Below are positions 10,701 to 23,841 of a stretch of DNA of 64,000 bases, in pieces. Every line of letters starts with the position of its first letter. Position 1 is the stretch's first letter. The DNA comes from Eucommia ulmoides (lineage: Eukaryota > Streptophyta > Magnoliopsida > Garryales > Eucommiaceae): contig CM028327.1 of NCBI GenBank assembly GCA_016647705.1, positions 8,193,726 to 8,257,725 on the forward strand, written 5' to 3'. Position numbers and translations under genes: made by a program. Under the pieces are notes generated by a model. That model did no database searches. It was not told where the DNA came from and saw only the letters and a list, made by a program, of their open reading frames with translations.

Positions 10701-13700
10701 AATCAGCTCATTTACATCCAGGGCCGTTGGATGTCTCTGGATATTCGTAACCGTTGGATGTCTTTTGATATATACAACATCTATATACAATATATATCTA
10801 TAATATAATATACAACATCCAACACTTACCATCAACTTTATTTTTTAATACTTACCATCATGAACAGTCATCAACAGTGTCTGCATTTACTTCATGGACT
10901 CTCTTCCCCAGCCCTCTTCCTCCGACTCACTCTCTTCCCCAGCCCTCTTCCTCTCTCTCTCTCTCTCTCTCTCTACCACCTCCGACGTTGCTACCGCCAC
11001 TGCCATTGCCATCATGGCCATCAACAGTGTCTGCATTTACTTCGAAGCCTGCGGTGATGGATCGGAGGTCGCCTAAGCTCAGTACTCCACTGCCTAATGT
11101 CGGACCTGAAGCAACCACCATCGCCGTTCATTGCCATCACGGCGCCCAGGTACTCTTTGCTCCCTCGCTCTCTCAATCGATGCACTACCCTCCCTCTCAA
11201 TCGCATCTGTCTATCTCTCTCTTGCTCTATCAGAAGCTGAACCAACAACCCTTCAATGGCGTTCTCTCCCCTAATGTGTTTTTGTTAATGCTCGAATAGG
11301 TAACTTCAGTTTCAGCAAATTCTCATGCTCTAGATTGTAGTGATGGAATTTCTTAGCTTGAACCCTAATATGGAATTGGGTTTATGGAGTCTAATTTCAG
11401 GTACTAATGTTGTTCAATTAGGCAATTGAATGTATGTATATTTTATAAAATTTGAATATTCTGTTACTGATTTTATTAAATTGGGTTTCCTCTGTTGAAA
11501 GTGTTGTGCCTTCATGCACCAGTAGAGAAATCGAGAGCAATCTGATTGTGGAGACAAGGTTCTCTCTCTCTCTACATGTACATGTATGAACTCTTCACTC
11601 ATCTCCCTTTTTTTGATCTATTATACATAGTCATACGCATCTACTGTGTATTTATATGCTCTTATCGCAATTATATCAAGTACTGTAAGTTGCAGAATTC
11701 TATAACTGGATTTGATTTTTAAAAGCTAGCGACTTGCAAACCCTCTGTCGATTTAGGTCTGAGTTACTGTAGAATTTAGAAAGCGAGGGATCTGAATTTG
11801 TACTATTTAGTTTCTTTTGACTCTGATATTTTTGTTTTCAACTTTCTGTTTTGTTATTTTTGTTCTCAAGTTTCTGGGAACGTAAGAAGATTTTTTCCCT
11901 ATAAGATTCTTCTCAATTTTCTTGAACCACACAGAGAAATCTAAGAACAAAATAATTTTTTTTTCCCAGATTTCTTTTTTTGTTCTAATTTGTTTTTGTT
12001 ATAGAAACATAAATTTGAGAATGTAAATACACTCTCCTTTTCTCATTTCATTATTTCCACATTAATTACCCATAATCTTTGATGAATTTGCTGATTAGAT
12101 CCAAAATTTTAAAGTAAATCAGTTATGGATATTTAATTTTATTGTTGATTTAAATTTTCTATCTGGATCTTCCCCTTTCAACTGTTTTCAATTGATTCTG
12201 TACTTTGTTCTGTCACTAATGGTTGAATTTCGTTTAAATGGGCAATTACATTTATGGTTTCGGCATTTTTTTGCCCAAGCATTGGTTGCGTTTATCGGGA
12301 TCAACCTATTCCTATCTTCTTGGATCATGACCATTTTGGGTGTCAAATTACTCCATGTTGTAGACTTAAATAAACATATTAAATTTGGACATGAAATTAT
12401 GTTGTGGGGTAGGTGTATTCATTTGATCCATTTTAGAAATATATTAATAATTGAGTCTTGAGTTGGATTTGGGCATTTTGGTGAGTGGGGCAATTGATGC
12501 AAAATTTGATTTTAGATATTTAATTACTATAAATTTTGGTATGGATACTCAGTTTTTTTGTTCTCTTGCAAATTTCGCTAATTTGTAGGTTGCTCGCCAG
12601 AGCCATGCCCATCTTAGCAGCAAAAATGACCTTATGTCGATTGAAGCTACTCATTTTATATGCCTTGAGTGTCGGGCATTGTTGCGAAACTCTACAATTT
12701 GGTTGCCGAGAGATCAAAACACCAAATTGGAAAGGCTTTACGATCGGTACTGTAACAATCTTTCTTTGTTCCTTTCTGGATAACAATCTTTCTTTGTTCA
12801 TTTCTAGAAAGTTGTGCTTCAACAATCCAATATTCCCCGCAAATTCTGGGTTTAATTCATTGTTGTAATTTCACAGGTTTATAGGTGTTCTTTCCGAATT
12901 CAATTCCATCCTTTCAATTTCTTTGGTGATTTAGCAAAGATTTTTGTTCTAACATGGTGGAGAAGAAGCATGTATAAATAATTAAAATATTTCTTTTTAT
13001 TTTTCTACTGTATTTTGGTGGTGTTCCGTTTTTTCTGTTTATGTTCACGCTTTAGTTTTGTTCCCTTTTCTTTTCTATTTTAGTTTTGTTTCGTTCTCTG
13101 TTTTTCCTATTTCTGTCATCTTTATTAGTTTTTAGGTGTCGTTTTTGTTTAGTATTTTGTGTTCTCAATTTTAAATTTTTGTTCCAAGAACTTCAGGAAA
13201 CAGAAAAATAGAAAGTTTGGAACAATTATGTTCCATTTAAAAAAAAAATGCTCTAAAAGTCTAGGAAGAGACCAGAAGGAATTGAATTGTTTTTGGCTGT
13301 TTAACTTGTGGACCGTTGATTTCACTGTAGACTCTTTTTTTTTTTCTAAAGGCAGGGTAATTCAACACCATCACCAATGTTGTTGCTCACACAACACCAA
13401 CATTGTTACTCCCACAATTTTTCCCAATGATATTTCTTAGACCTTATAGGATTTTTGATAACTGATTCATTGGCTATTTCTTGCGGAATGTCTGTTGAAT
13501 TCAACTATTAGATATTCTGAATTCAGCAAACATGTTGCAAAAAATGCAAGATTCCCTGAACTTTTTGAGGATATACCATCGAATTTGATGGTTTTTCATT
13601 TCAGTTTTGTTTAATTGTGATTGAATTTGATTAAATTCATGCTTAATTTTACTGAACTTTTTGAGGATATACCATCGAATTAGATTAATTTCCTTTTCCT

Positions 13701-14280
13701 CTCTCTATATATCCCTGATGATTTTCTGTACCTTTTTTAGGCATTTAGTTGGTTAAATTCTGTGTCGTTGACAACTCTCAGGCTAAATGATCTAGAGCCA
13801 TTTAGCTAAGGTAATATAGCCTATTTTCATTTCTTTCTCTATCATTTGTTCATTTCTGATTGCCCGTTGGATACTTATATATCTAGAGACCTTTTGGATT
13901 CTCATTTTTTAACTTAAAATTTTAATCCTTTATATATGAGTACTTATTTTGGTCTCAAAGTTTGTTTGGCTATGCATGTTGTAAATTTCTGTTTACATTA
14001 GTGATTGACGCTCATTCCTCTCTCTTTATTGAACAGGTTGCTTCGATATTTTTCTCTTACATTTTAGAAATTTCAGGTATCATTTTGTTTCTGTTTAAAT
14101 TAGTGTCTCTGTTCAGAATTAGTGTTTCTGTTTAAATTAGTTCAGAAATTTCAGGTATGTTTCGACACCCATTCTTCTCTTTTGCCCCCAGATTAGTGTT
14201 TCTGTTTTCATTGTGTTCTTCTTTTGCGTTTCTCTTTAGTGAGGTTCCTCGCCGCCCCTGACTTCTCTCTCCATCTTCAA
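10690..14280 (+). mobile_element. Helitron-type insertion in an intron, 3' end not found
   Basis: AATAAATCAGCTCATTTACA matches the subterminal 5' sequence of the Helitrons at 286 (minus) and 2403. As in those, a CT-rich, GC-richer leader follows (10,860-11,150, with (CT)n at about 10,952-10,974) and ends in CCCAG|GTACTC. The rest is AT-rich and intron-like. No hairpin plus CTRR end was found before the LINE, so the 3' part is lost, lies beyond the LINE, or some of this stretch is the host intron. Small repeats inside: a 28-base tandem pair at 12,755-12,810, and a 30-base direct repeat at 13,556-13,585 and 13,652-13,681. Confidence 0.4.
12589..12746 (+). pseudogene. Exon-like open segment, unidentified
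   Basis: A 158-base segment flanked by an acceptor-like TTTGTAG and a donor-like GTACTG stays open for 52 codons inside sequence otherwise dense in stops. Parts of the translation are VARQSHAHLSSKND, FICLECRALLRN and WLPRDQNTKLERLYDR. I do not recognise the family. It may be a host exon captured by the Helitron-type element or simply a chance frame; base composition is more even than its surroundings. Confidence 0.3.
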
Positions 14281-14281
14281 C

Positions 14282-16658
14282 GTTTGACAGCATCCCCCAC
14301 CTCCAAAGCACTGCGGTCTAGCAGTAGGCTTGAATCCAGGATACCAAGGCCCCAATCATCATGCCAAAAACTAGTTAGCTCTCCATTACCAACTTTCCAT
14401 CTCTATAAATGCATAAAAGTATTTTTCGCCAACAATATATCTTTCCAAATTTTAGAACTCCCAATACGATCTTGCCACAGAGATAACGGGAGATTATTAG
14501 TGTATTTGGAGCGCATAAAATCACACCAGAGAGACTTCCCTTTCAGCAGAGACCAAATCCGTTTGAGAGAAAAAGCCAGCTTCATATCTTTTAGTTTGCG
14601 AAGACCAAGACCGTCGGAAAATATTTCTTGACAGATTTTATGCTAAGCCACCCAGTGCCTTTTCTTACATAAATCCGAGTGGCCCCCAAAAAAATTCGCA
14701 AACATGGATTCCATATCCTCTAGAATGTTATTATGAACACAAGTGGATGCCAAAAGATAAAGAGGGAAGAAAGATAAAACATGCTTTGGACGAAATAGTT
14801 TACCTCCACTAGATAGAAGCTTAGCCTTCCACCCATCGAATTTCTTAGATACTTTCTCGATAAGACCAGCAAAGTGACTTGCTTTAAGATGACCATAGGT
14901 ATGGGCACTCCAAGGTAAGTATAAGGAAAACCACCTTGACTAAAGCCTATGGAAAGACCAATAGCCAAGCGACGCGCATTAGGACAGTTATGATGCAAAT
15001 AGAAATTACTTTTCAGAGCACTCACAAGTTGACCAAAGACTAATTGATACTCTTCAAGCACCTGCATTAAATTTCTGATACTGCGAGAACTTTCGTTGCA
15101 AAAAATGAGGGTATCATCTATAAACATTAAATGAGAAACTAGAGGAAAACGTCTTTTAGTTACCAAAGGTTGAACCTGGCCATCTATCATGGAACGATAG
15201 ATATTTCGACTAAGAACCTCTTGAGCCAAGATAAACAGTAAAGGAGAAATAGGGTCGCCTTGACGCAATCCTCTAGAAGCAGAAAACCAACCCTTATAAA
15301 CCTCTTGAAACACCACTGAGAAATAAGTCGAGTCAAAACAGCTAGAAGCAGTAGTAATAAATCTTGAGTTGAAACTATATAGATTAAGCACCTCAATTAA
15401 AAAGTTCTACTCAATTCAATCATATGCTTTAGCCATATCGAGTTTGAGCATAACCTTATGCCCCCGAATATCCTTGCCCAAATATTTGGCAAGCTTTTGG
15501 GCTAGCCCAATAACTTCGGTTATGAACCTGCCTTTAACAAAACTATGCTGTTGAACAGAAATCAATTTGGGTAAAAGAGACGCCAGCCTGGTAGCTAACG
15601 CCTTAGAAAAGATTTTATAACAAATATTACATAAACTGATTGGACGAAAATCTTTTAGAAAAGAAGGTTGATACTTCTTCAAAATAAGGACCAGTAAGGT
15701 ACTAGAGAGAGCAGTAGGAAGAGGATTTCCTTTAAGAAAATAATTAGCGGATTCCTAAATATCTTTACCCACAATATCCCAAGAAGATTGGAAAAAACTT
15801 GAAGAGAGAAAATCCATACCTAGAGCACCGTCAATGGGGATGGACCAAAGGGAATATTTGATTTCCTCCATCAAGAAAGGAGCCAAAAGCATAGCATTAT
15901 CCATATTCGTAACAATGCGAGGAATGGAATCACAGACAGTGTCAAAAAAGGACACTTGGGCAGAAGAGTATAAATATTAGAAAAACTCAATAGCAGTTTC
16001 ATGAAACATATTGGGATCAGCCAAGCTACTTCCATCTTCATGGAGAATAGAAGACAAACAAAGAGGAGAATTATGCATTTTAACAAACGTATGAAAGAAT
16101 TTAGAATTTTTATCTCTCTCTGCTAGCCAATACTCTAGAGATTTTTGTTTCCAATAGATTTCCTATTTCTTAATAAGATTATTATATTCTGTAGTAGCTT
16201 GATCAAGTAAGTCTGATACACTTTGAGACCAGTTGGTTTGAAGCATAGAATCATAAACTTCCACCCTATCCTTCCAAGAATTTAACTCAACAAAAATATT
16301 TCCAAAAGTTTGAGCATTCCAAACTTTAAGAGCCGCCCTTTTCGATTTGATGTTAAGACTCAAATGAATCAAAGGATTTTGATGAGAAGCCTTCCAAGCC
16401 AATTTAACTATATCAAGAAATCTCTCATGCAATGTCCACATCCGTTGAAACCGAAATAGCTTCGGACCATTATATGAAAAAGAGGAGGAGTGTAAAATCA
16501 ACGGGCAGTGGTCCGAATTAATACTTTCCAAATGCTCAACCTGACCATCGAAGGAATTACAAATTGTAGGTGAAACCAAGATTCTATCCAACTGAGAATA
16601 TTGTCGAGATAACCCTTGACGATTGTTACAAAAAGTAAAAGTTGACCCCATGAACGGG
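14282..16658 (-). pseudogene. LINE ORF2, endonuclease end and reverse transcriptase (3' part)
   Basis: Minus-strand frames encode the second part of a plant L1-type LINE ORF2. From the higher coordinates: the end of the endonuclease domain with FDGQVEHLESINSDHCPLIL (about 16,570-16,480, the conserved SDH motif); a helical spacer; then reverse transcriptase with FLKDFRPISLCNICYKIFSK (about 15,660-15,600), MLKLDMAKAYD (about 15,415), GLRQGDPISPLLF (about 15,250) and a catalytic block HLMFIDDTLIF (about 15,120), where most relatives have FADD. Below 14,585 comes the conserved region that precedes the zinc-finger RVT tail, ending near SFWHDDWGLG; the C-terminus and poly-A tail are missing. Two TAG codons follow AKAYD where tryptophans are expected. 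The element is inactive, and its other half lies beyond E1. Confidence 0.85.
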
Positions 16659-16662
16659 GGGT

Positions 16663-18350
16663 TGGTAGGGCATAAAATATGCCGCTACTTACACTCGCAA
16701 GTTTACGAGGTCTAAGTTTTAGTATAGTGTGATCTTTAAGATCGGGTTATCGTATCCATAGGGATTGGTGTCATTAGTATCGAATACCGCGTTTGTCATG
16801 ACCTAATTTTATCTAGGCGCAAAACAAATGTATTTAATTAATTAAACTAATACTAATATAACCTAAATTAACTACACTAATATGCTAATATGTTTTAAGG
16901 TGAAGAATTTCCTAGGGATTAACGTATTTACAAATACGTGTTCGATTTCGATTTACTCACGTTTACGTTGTTTGACCTATTTGACAATCTCGGTACGTAA
17001 ACTCCACCGCCACCTCTTTCGAGTGTAAGACGGGGGAATACATGACTTCGAGTCAATGAAGAAGTCCCCCTCAACGTCTTAACGACCCTAGGTCACGTGA
17101 GTCTCGCCCAGCGTCATTTATTGCACACAATCCAACTCCTTTCCGGGTTATTGGATCGTCGCGTTGTATTTACCCTATCGACAATCTCTGTTCTAAAACT
17201 CCCTCACCACCTCTCTCGAGTGTAATATGAGGGATATAACGCAACTTCGAGTTAACAAAAAAGTCCCCCTCAATGTCTTAACGACCCTAGGTAGCGTGTG
17301 TCTTTCCCCACGTCATCGATTGTCCACGATTCAAACCCCGACCAGGTTATAGAATTGTGGCATTTGTTTACCTTAATCCGAATATGGGGTTTGTCAAAAC
17401 CCCGTATTCTCTATTTATCTAACTAAGCATGATAAACAAACAATATGATAAATACAATCAAACTACGAAGAACATTCACAAATGAAACACCGAAATCATC
17501 CAAATAACGTATTTATAAATATAGTGTTAATCCTTACTACAATCCATATTTAACTCGTGGCCATAGCTGTATAAACATGAAAGAACGAGCTAAACATGCT
17601 CACATGATTCTAAGATAAAGAAATAAGGAAAAACAATCGAAGAACTTAGCCTCGTCCGAAGATAAACCGCTAAGAACGCTCTACGATCGATTCGCCGTCT
17701 TCTCTACTTCAGGATGTGTGCTCCACCTCTAAAACTCCTAAATACACCCTTAGATATAGCCTAAGGGGCTCAAAACGCCAAGGGAGCAAGAGAGAGACCG
17801 GCCAAGGGGGAGGAGAAGGGGTATTTATAGCCAAAATATCCTAAAAATATCTCAAGACTGTGCATGGGAAATCCGCCTAGGCGAACTTCGCCTAGGCGAA
17901 ATCAGGTCGGTTCGATCTGATTGCCTAGGCGGTGAAGTAGGCGGTGGACTGGGAGAACATTCTATTGGATTTTCGCCTAGGCGAGCGGCTGTCAGTAGCC
18001 CATCTTCGTCTTCTGCTGGATTTCCACCTAGGCGATGGAATCTTCGCCTAGGCGGTCGTCCGTTAGTAACATTTTGCTATTTTCTCAGCTTCTTCACCGC
18101 CTAGGCGGTGGTCTGGATGCCTAGGCGGTAGGCCTGTTTCATCTTTTAGCCTCCGAGCTTGTTTATCCACCGTAACTTCGAACCGCTTTGGTTCGATCTC
18201 ATCGTTTTAGCTCCAGTTTCCTATCTTTTTACCCCACACATCTGATCTAATACAAAAAGATAAAAACTAATTAAAACACATAAAAATAACAAACGTACTC
18301 AAAAACTAACAAATTCGGATTGAAAATATGTAGGTAATTTACACCTATCA
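16663..18350 (-). repeat. E1 3' LTR
   Basis: 1688-base LTR. A cluster of about eight CCTAGGCG-type palindromes sits at 17,870-18,140 and includes perfect CGCCTAGGCG. The polypurine tract (minus strand AAGTTTAGGGGTATT) lies just outside at 18,351-18,367. Confidence 0.85.
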
Positions 18351-20165
18351 AATACCCCTAAACTTAGAATTCGGCTAGTCGTCGAGCCAAACACACACAC
18401 TAAAATGAAAAATACACAAACTGAAATAAATAACAAATAACCTAAAAACAATTTAAACATAACAACATACGAGTTTTGACTTCTTCTAACGGCCTATTTA
18501 TTTTTCCCTCAATAACCGCTAGTTATATCGAGTTCAGGTGGTAACACACATCATGTAATGTTCTAGATTTTCAACATGCAATAATGGTGAATGCTATTCT
18601 AGATCCTGTAAACGTGATAGTGCGAGACTGAATAATATAACTATACAACGATTGGATTGGATTATCCCTCAACGAAATTCATGACTTAAGGATTACCATA
18701 AGCTGGATTGGGGTCCACTCTTCACTAATGTAGGTTTAGTAATTCATGAAGATCATTAGGACTTGGTTCGATTTTGGTATATTTGGCCAAGGGTAATTTG
18801 GAATAGAAAACGGGTTAACGTTGTTAACTTAACATTACCCAAGACTCAACGCTTGGCACATTCACTCTTGAACCCCCATAGAAAGATTGGAAACAATCCC
18901 AAACATGCATTTAAGACTGACGTACTCATTTGTAAAAAAAAAAATAAATAAATAAAAATCGTATTTACATTTGATTTTTTTTTCTATTTTTTTTCTTTTC
19001 TTTTCAAGGAACACACCCCCAAACTTATTTGATTGTTACAATTGAAGGGGTGTGTGAAATATAAATGAAAACCGATAAGTGAGTACTCAAATACCAAACA
19101 ATTAGAAGTTCGCCCTAAACCCAACTGCTCACATCAAGAAGCCTTTACAATTGCTAACTTGATTCACTCAAATGTGTCTTTAAATTCAGCGATTTAGGTT
19201 TGGAAAAAGATCCATTGGCCATGGTATTAGTTTATGTGTTCTTAATTGAATTTGCATTTAGGGTTTGACAGGGTAACGAGGGATAAACATGTAACAAGGT
19301 AGGCTTCCCTCAATCAAGTTCTAGAATCCTTAATGTGTTATGAATTTGGTTAATCGATAATCGTCCTCAAATCAATTGAATAACTATACATTGAGTCTAT
19401 GTGCCCGTGTAAATTATGATCTACAATAATTTTTACCAAAAAGCATAGTCAAGCACACAGAATCACACATGCATGGGTATTACCCTTGACCTCGAAAACA
19501 ACCAGGGATAATTATCATCATCGGGTAACGACCCAGATGAATGCAAAACTCAACATATAACAACAACACACAAAAACATAAACACATTCTAACCTAAACA
19601 CACATGCAATACGGAAACAATAACACATAAACTAACATACTACTACATACTACACATCACTTCCGAACTCAAAATGGACAGTGTCCTTAGCGAACCCAAT
19701 CATCATTCTTCAACATTTGGAATTAAAGCATTCTGACGAAGGGTGTTTAAAACACTTACCTGGGAGGCGAGAGGATCTCACCTCCGAATCAAGTTGGATG
19801 TGACAGATTTAACTTATTTGACCTTGGGTTGTCTTCTAAGAAGCACGTGGTTTAATGTCCTCGGCCCGACATTTTCAGAATGCCCTCAAGACTGGCGAGG
19901 TTTTGCTTTGAATGGATCAATCTTTCAACGAAACGCCTCACCAACTTATGTGCTTGGCCAAGCACAATAAACGACTTGGAATCCCATCGAAAGGGATGCA
20001 TCAATACCCGTCGATCTAACATCGGCAAGTACCCTGCATAAGAAACAAAAACAAAATTACAAACAAAAATTATATACAAGGAAATGCCTAAAGTAAAATT
20101 AAGTTATTTACACACAATATCAATATTAATGAAATCGCCAATCCCGAGTAACGGCGCCAAAAACT
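18351..20165 (-). pseudogene. E1 internal region with gag relic
   Basis: Near 20,020-19,950 a minus-strand stretch beginning MLDRRVLMHPF matches the start of the gag-like relic in E4 and E6. About 19,880-19,745 matches its 3' end and following non-coding part, with the middle deleted. The rest has no credible gene but keeps non-coding blocks found in E4 and E6 (for example around 19,500-19,550). A deletion derivative that can move only with help from another element. Confidence 0.6.
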
Positions 20166-21875
20166 TGGTAGGGCGTAAAATACGCCGCTACTTACACTCG
20201 CAAGTATACGAGATCTAAGTTTTAGTATAGTGTGATCGTTAAGATCGGGTTATCATATCCACAAGGATTGGTGTCGTTACTATTGAATACCGCGTTTGTC
20301 GTGACCTAATTTTATCTAGGCGAAAAATAAATGTATTTAATTAATTAAATTAATACTAATATAACCTAAATTAACTACACTAATATACTAATATGTTTTA
20401 GGGTGAAGAATTGCCTAGGGATTAATGTGTTTACAAATACGTGTTCGATTCTAATTTACTCATGTTTACGTTGTTCGACCTATTTGACAACTTCGGTACG
20501 TAAACTCCACCGCCACCTCTTCCGAGTATAAGACGGGGGAATACATGACTTTGAGTCAATGAAGAAGTCCCCCTCAATGTCTTAACAATCCTAGGTCACG
20601 TGAGTCTTACCCAGCGTCCTTGATTACACACAATCCAACTCCCTCTTGGTTTATTGGATCGTCACGTTATATTTACCCTATTGAAAATCTCTGTTATAAA
20701 ACTCATTCGCCACCTCTCCCGAGTGTAAGACGAGGGATATAAAGCAACTTTGAGTCAATGAAGAAGTCCCCCTCAATGTCTTAACGACCCTAGGTAGTGT
20801 GTGTCTTGCCCCACGTCATCGATTGTCCACGATTCAAACCTCGATCGGGTTATAAAATTGTGGCATTTGTTTACCTTAATTCGAATCAGGGGTTTGTCGA
20901 AACCCTGTATTCTCCATTTATCTAACTAAGCATTATAAACAAACAATACGATAAATAAAATCAAACTACGAAGAACATTCACAAACGAAACACCGAAATT
21001 ATCCAAATAACGTATTTATAAATATAGTGTTAATCCCTACTATAATCCATATTTAACTCGTGACCATAGCCGTATAAACATGAAATAATGATATAAACAT
21101 GCTCACATGATCTTAAGATAAAAAAATAAGGAAAAACAATCGAAGAACTTAACCTCGTCCGAAGATAAACCGCCAAGAACGCTCTACGATCGATTCGCCG
21201 TCTTCTCCACTTCGGGATGTGAGAAACACCTCTAAAACTCGTAAATATACCCTTTGATATAGCCGAAGAGGCTAAAAAATCCAAGGGAGAAAGATAGAGA
21301 CCGGCCAAGGGGGAGGAGAAGGGGTATTTATAGCCAAAATATCCTAAAAATATCTAAAAATATCTCAAGACTGTGCAGGGGAAATCTGCTTTCGCCTAGG
21401 TGAAATTAGGTCTGTTCGGTCTGATTGCCTAGGCAGTGAAGTAGGCGGTGGACTAGGAGAACATTCTGTTGGATTTTCGCCTAGGCGAAGAAAACTTCGC
21501 CTAGGCGAGCGGCTGTCAGTAGCCCATCTTTATCTCCTGCTGGATTTCCGCCTAGGCGATGGAATCTTCACGTAGGCAGTCGTTCGTCAGTAATATTTTG
21601 CTATTTTCTCAGCTTCTTCACCGCCTAGGCAGTGGTCTGGACGCCTAGGCGGTGGGCCTGTTTCATCTTTTAGCCTTCGATCTTGTTTATCCACTGTAAC
21701 TTCGAATCGATTTGGTTCGATCTCATCGTTTTAGCTCCAGTTTCCTATCTTTTTGCCTCACACACTTGATTTAATACAAAAAGATAAAAACTAATTAAAA
21801 CACAAAAATAACTATAAACGTACTCGAAAACTAACAAATTTAGATTGAAAATATGTAGGTAATTTACCCCTATCA
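20166..21875 (-). repeat. E1 5' LTR
   Basis: 1710-base LTR, clearly diverged from its partner by many substitutions and small indels, so the insertion is not recent. The palindrome cluster lies at 21,385-21,660, with several CGCCTAGGCG cores degraded. Confidence 0.85.
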
Positions 21876-22400
21876 AGGGTCCACCAGCCCGGCTAAATTA
21901 ATACATGTATTAAACTCTTGCATGGCACTCCAAGAAAGGGTTAAACGACCCAATTTCTCGGACATACTACGAACAACATTAAAATCTCCCTCCAAAAAAA
22001 AATAAATTATCGGAATAGAGACCAAGGTAGTTGTAATAAGAAGATCTTCCCAAAGAATTTTGCGTTCGATCTGAGAGCAACTAGCATAAACCACCACAAT
22101 CAAAAATTCCAAATTTAACCAAGATAATTTACAAGCAATAAATTAACGATGCGTACGAATAATTAGGACTTCCAGGTTATTCTTCCATAAAACCCAAATT
22201 TTACTTGACTCACCTTGATTAGAGACTGCGTTATGGAACTTGATAGCTTTGTTTACTCTCCCCATGTTAGAATCATCAATCCATGGATCAATAACTCCGA
22301 CAAAGGAAACTTTTGAAGACTTCACAATTCGTTTTAATCTAGCAAGGGTGCTCGGGTTTTCGATACCCCTACAGTTCCAAAACAGAATGGAGTCAGACAT
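21876..22400 (-). pseudogene. LINE ORF2 start, endonuclease domain (5' part)
   Basis: The minus frame begins MSDSILFWNCRGIENPSTL, the standard opening of plant LINE apurinic-type endonucleases (the WNCRG motif), and continues through VSFVGVIDPWIDD and YASCSQIERKILWEDL to FFLEGDFNVVRS (the GDFN catalytic block). It stops at GLVDP, where E1 interrupts it. One stop codon follows RTHR near 22,143. It joins the segment at 16,651. ORF2 starts a few bases from the end of ORF1, as in other plant LINEs. Confidence 0.85.
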
Positions 22401-23841
22401 TAAACTTCACTTGATGACGTATTACTATTCCCGAAGTCTTGGAGATACCTCCAATTGACTCCGGACCCTTCACGTTTCTGTTTTTCCTTCGAACTAGCTG
22501 AAAACCACTTGTTTCGATGCTTGTCATAGTAGTTGCATATCCAGCTGCTTTATTATCCTTAGCCAAAGAATCATCGTGTTCCGAATGAGAATCCCCAATA
22601 GCAACAGTGTTTTCTCCCATCTCATCCACAAATAGAACTTAGAGAAGTTGAATTAGATCATTTTCCTTATCCTTCGGCATATTATCTTTCTGACTTGAAG
22701 CCAACTGGATTATAACATCCGTAATTGCTGAAGGTTTAACGATGACCTGATCTGTAGTCGCTGGAGTTGCTGTTGCGTTGACCTGATCTATAGTTACCGG
22801 ATCTGCTGTTACGTTGACCTTGTCTACTAGAATGGGGACAGAGGGTGAGGCCCTCTCATTCTCTGTAACACCACTCTCATGAATAGTGTTTTGATTGACG
22901 TAAGAAGGATAAAAAATAAGGGCTTGAATAGAAGAAACCTCCTTACAAATCTAAGAGTTCGGAATGGGGATCATGGTCTGTTGTGTTTTCCGCAAAGCCC
23001 TGTTATGCCTTTTTTTTTTTTTTTTTTTTTGAGATTTTGGATATTGTTTTACCAACATCCATTTCATTATCTTTCTTTACTATCTTCGTCAACAATTTCG
23101 GATTTTTTCGATGGCATATCTCCAATGAATGACCCTGAATATTGCAAAATAAACAAAAGGATGGGAGACTTCGTAAACGACTTTCTGAGAGAATCCATCT
23201 TGTTTACCAATCCAAATCTTGGGTGGCAAAGGTTTTGAGAGAACGATCTCAACACAAACTCTAGCGGAATTCAATCTCGTTAAGGTTAAAGTGGTGGAAT
23301 CAATAGTAATGACCTTACCAATCATGCTTACGATTGCTTTAAGAATTTCTGGGACAAAATAGTTAATTGGAAGTTTTGGAAATTGAATCCAAATTAGAAT
23401 AATTGAGGCATCGATTTTCGAATTAAATGCTTTATTCCATCGAAAATTTTTATAGTAGAAACCCTTGATAATGTTAACCTCTCGGGATAGGATCTTGAGC
23501 AGATCGTTATCGTCGAGGAAGCGAAACAGAAGTGTTTTTGAATCAATCAGACCCATGGTGTACTGATCAGAAAGATTCTAGTTCCTAATCTCAGTATGAA
23601 ATTCTTCTAGTGCAGGGCGGCCAAACTGAAATTTAAGAATAGTACCATTATCAAACAAAGCTTCTAATTGGGTTAACGTTGCTGCAGAGAAAGAGACGGC
23701 TGACATCCCATCTTTCGTGTAGGTACGTGAGTCCACCTCGATAAATGGAAGGCATACCGTACTCTGAAGTGTTGCTGCATAGGATCGGATGAAGCTTGTG
23801 TTCCGAGAGGGCTGTGGAAGCACCTTCGAGACATAAGACAT
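22393..23841 (-). pseudogene. LINE ORF1 (DUF4283 RNA-binding protein)
   Basis: From MSYVSKVLPQPSRNTSF at 23,841, one frame can be followed through a TAG near 23,578 into a DUF4283 domain: FGRPALEEFHTEIRN, GLIDSKTLLFRFLDDND, IILIWIQFPKLPINYF. It then runs into a decayed zinc-knuckle segment near 23,150-23,100 in which the expected cysteines have been replaced. The C-terminal part (22,629-22,393) keeps GFQLVRRKNRNVKG, a common end of these proteins. A run of about 22 T at 23,010-23,031 interrupts the middle. ORF1 normally coats LINE RNA for retrotransposition. Non-functional here. Confidence 0.8.

Larger units (their letters stand above)
16663..21875 (-). mobile_element. E1: non-autonomous Athila-like LTR retrotransposon inside the LINE
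   Basis: Two long direct repeats flank about 1.8 kb of internal sequence. Read on the minus strand, the LTRs start TGATAGGTGTAAATTACC and end CCTACCA. The insertion splits LINE ORF2 exactly between GLVDP and PFMGSTF, and the flanks GGGGT / AGGGT form an imperfect 5-base target duplication. The primer binding site next to the 20,166 boundary (TTTTGGCGCCGTTAC...) fits the 3' end of tRNA-Asp, as in Athila elements. The internal part carries only a short gag-like relic and conserved non-coding sequence shared with E4 and E6, with an internal deletion relative to them. No polymerase is encoded. Confidence 0.85.

Noticed and set aside
10526..10835. Frames with long Tyr-Ile runs
   Set aside because: Translation of the AT microsatellite.
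10860..11299. Several overlapping frames up to 140 codons
   Set aside because: CT-repeat leader of the Helitron-type element; mutually overlapping with no conserved motif.
17870..18140. Regularly recurring CCTAGGCG motifs, superficially CRISPR-like
   Set aside because: Plant DNA, repeats only 8-10 bases, irregular spacing, and the same cluster recurs in the partner LTR at 21.4-21.7 kb. It is LTR sequence.
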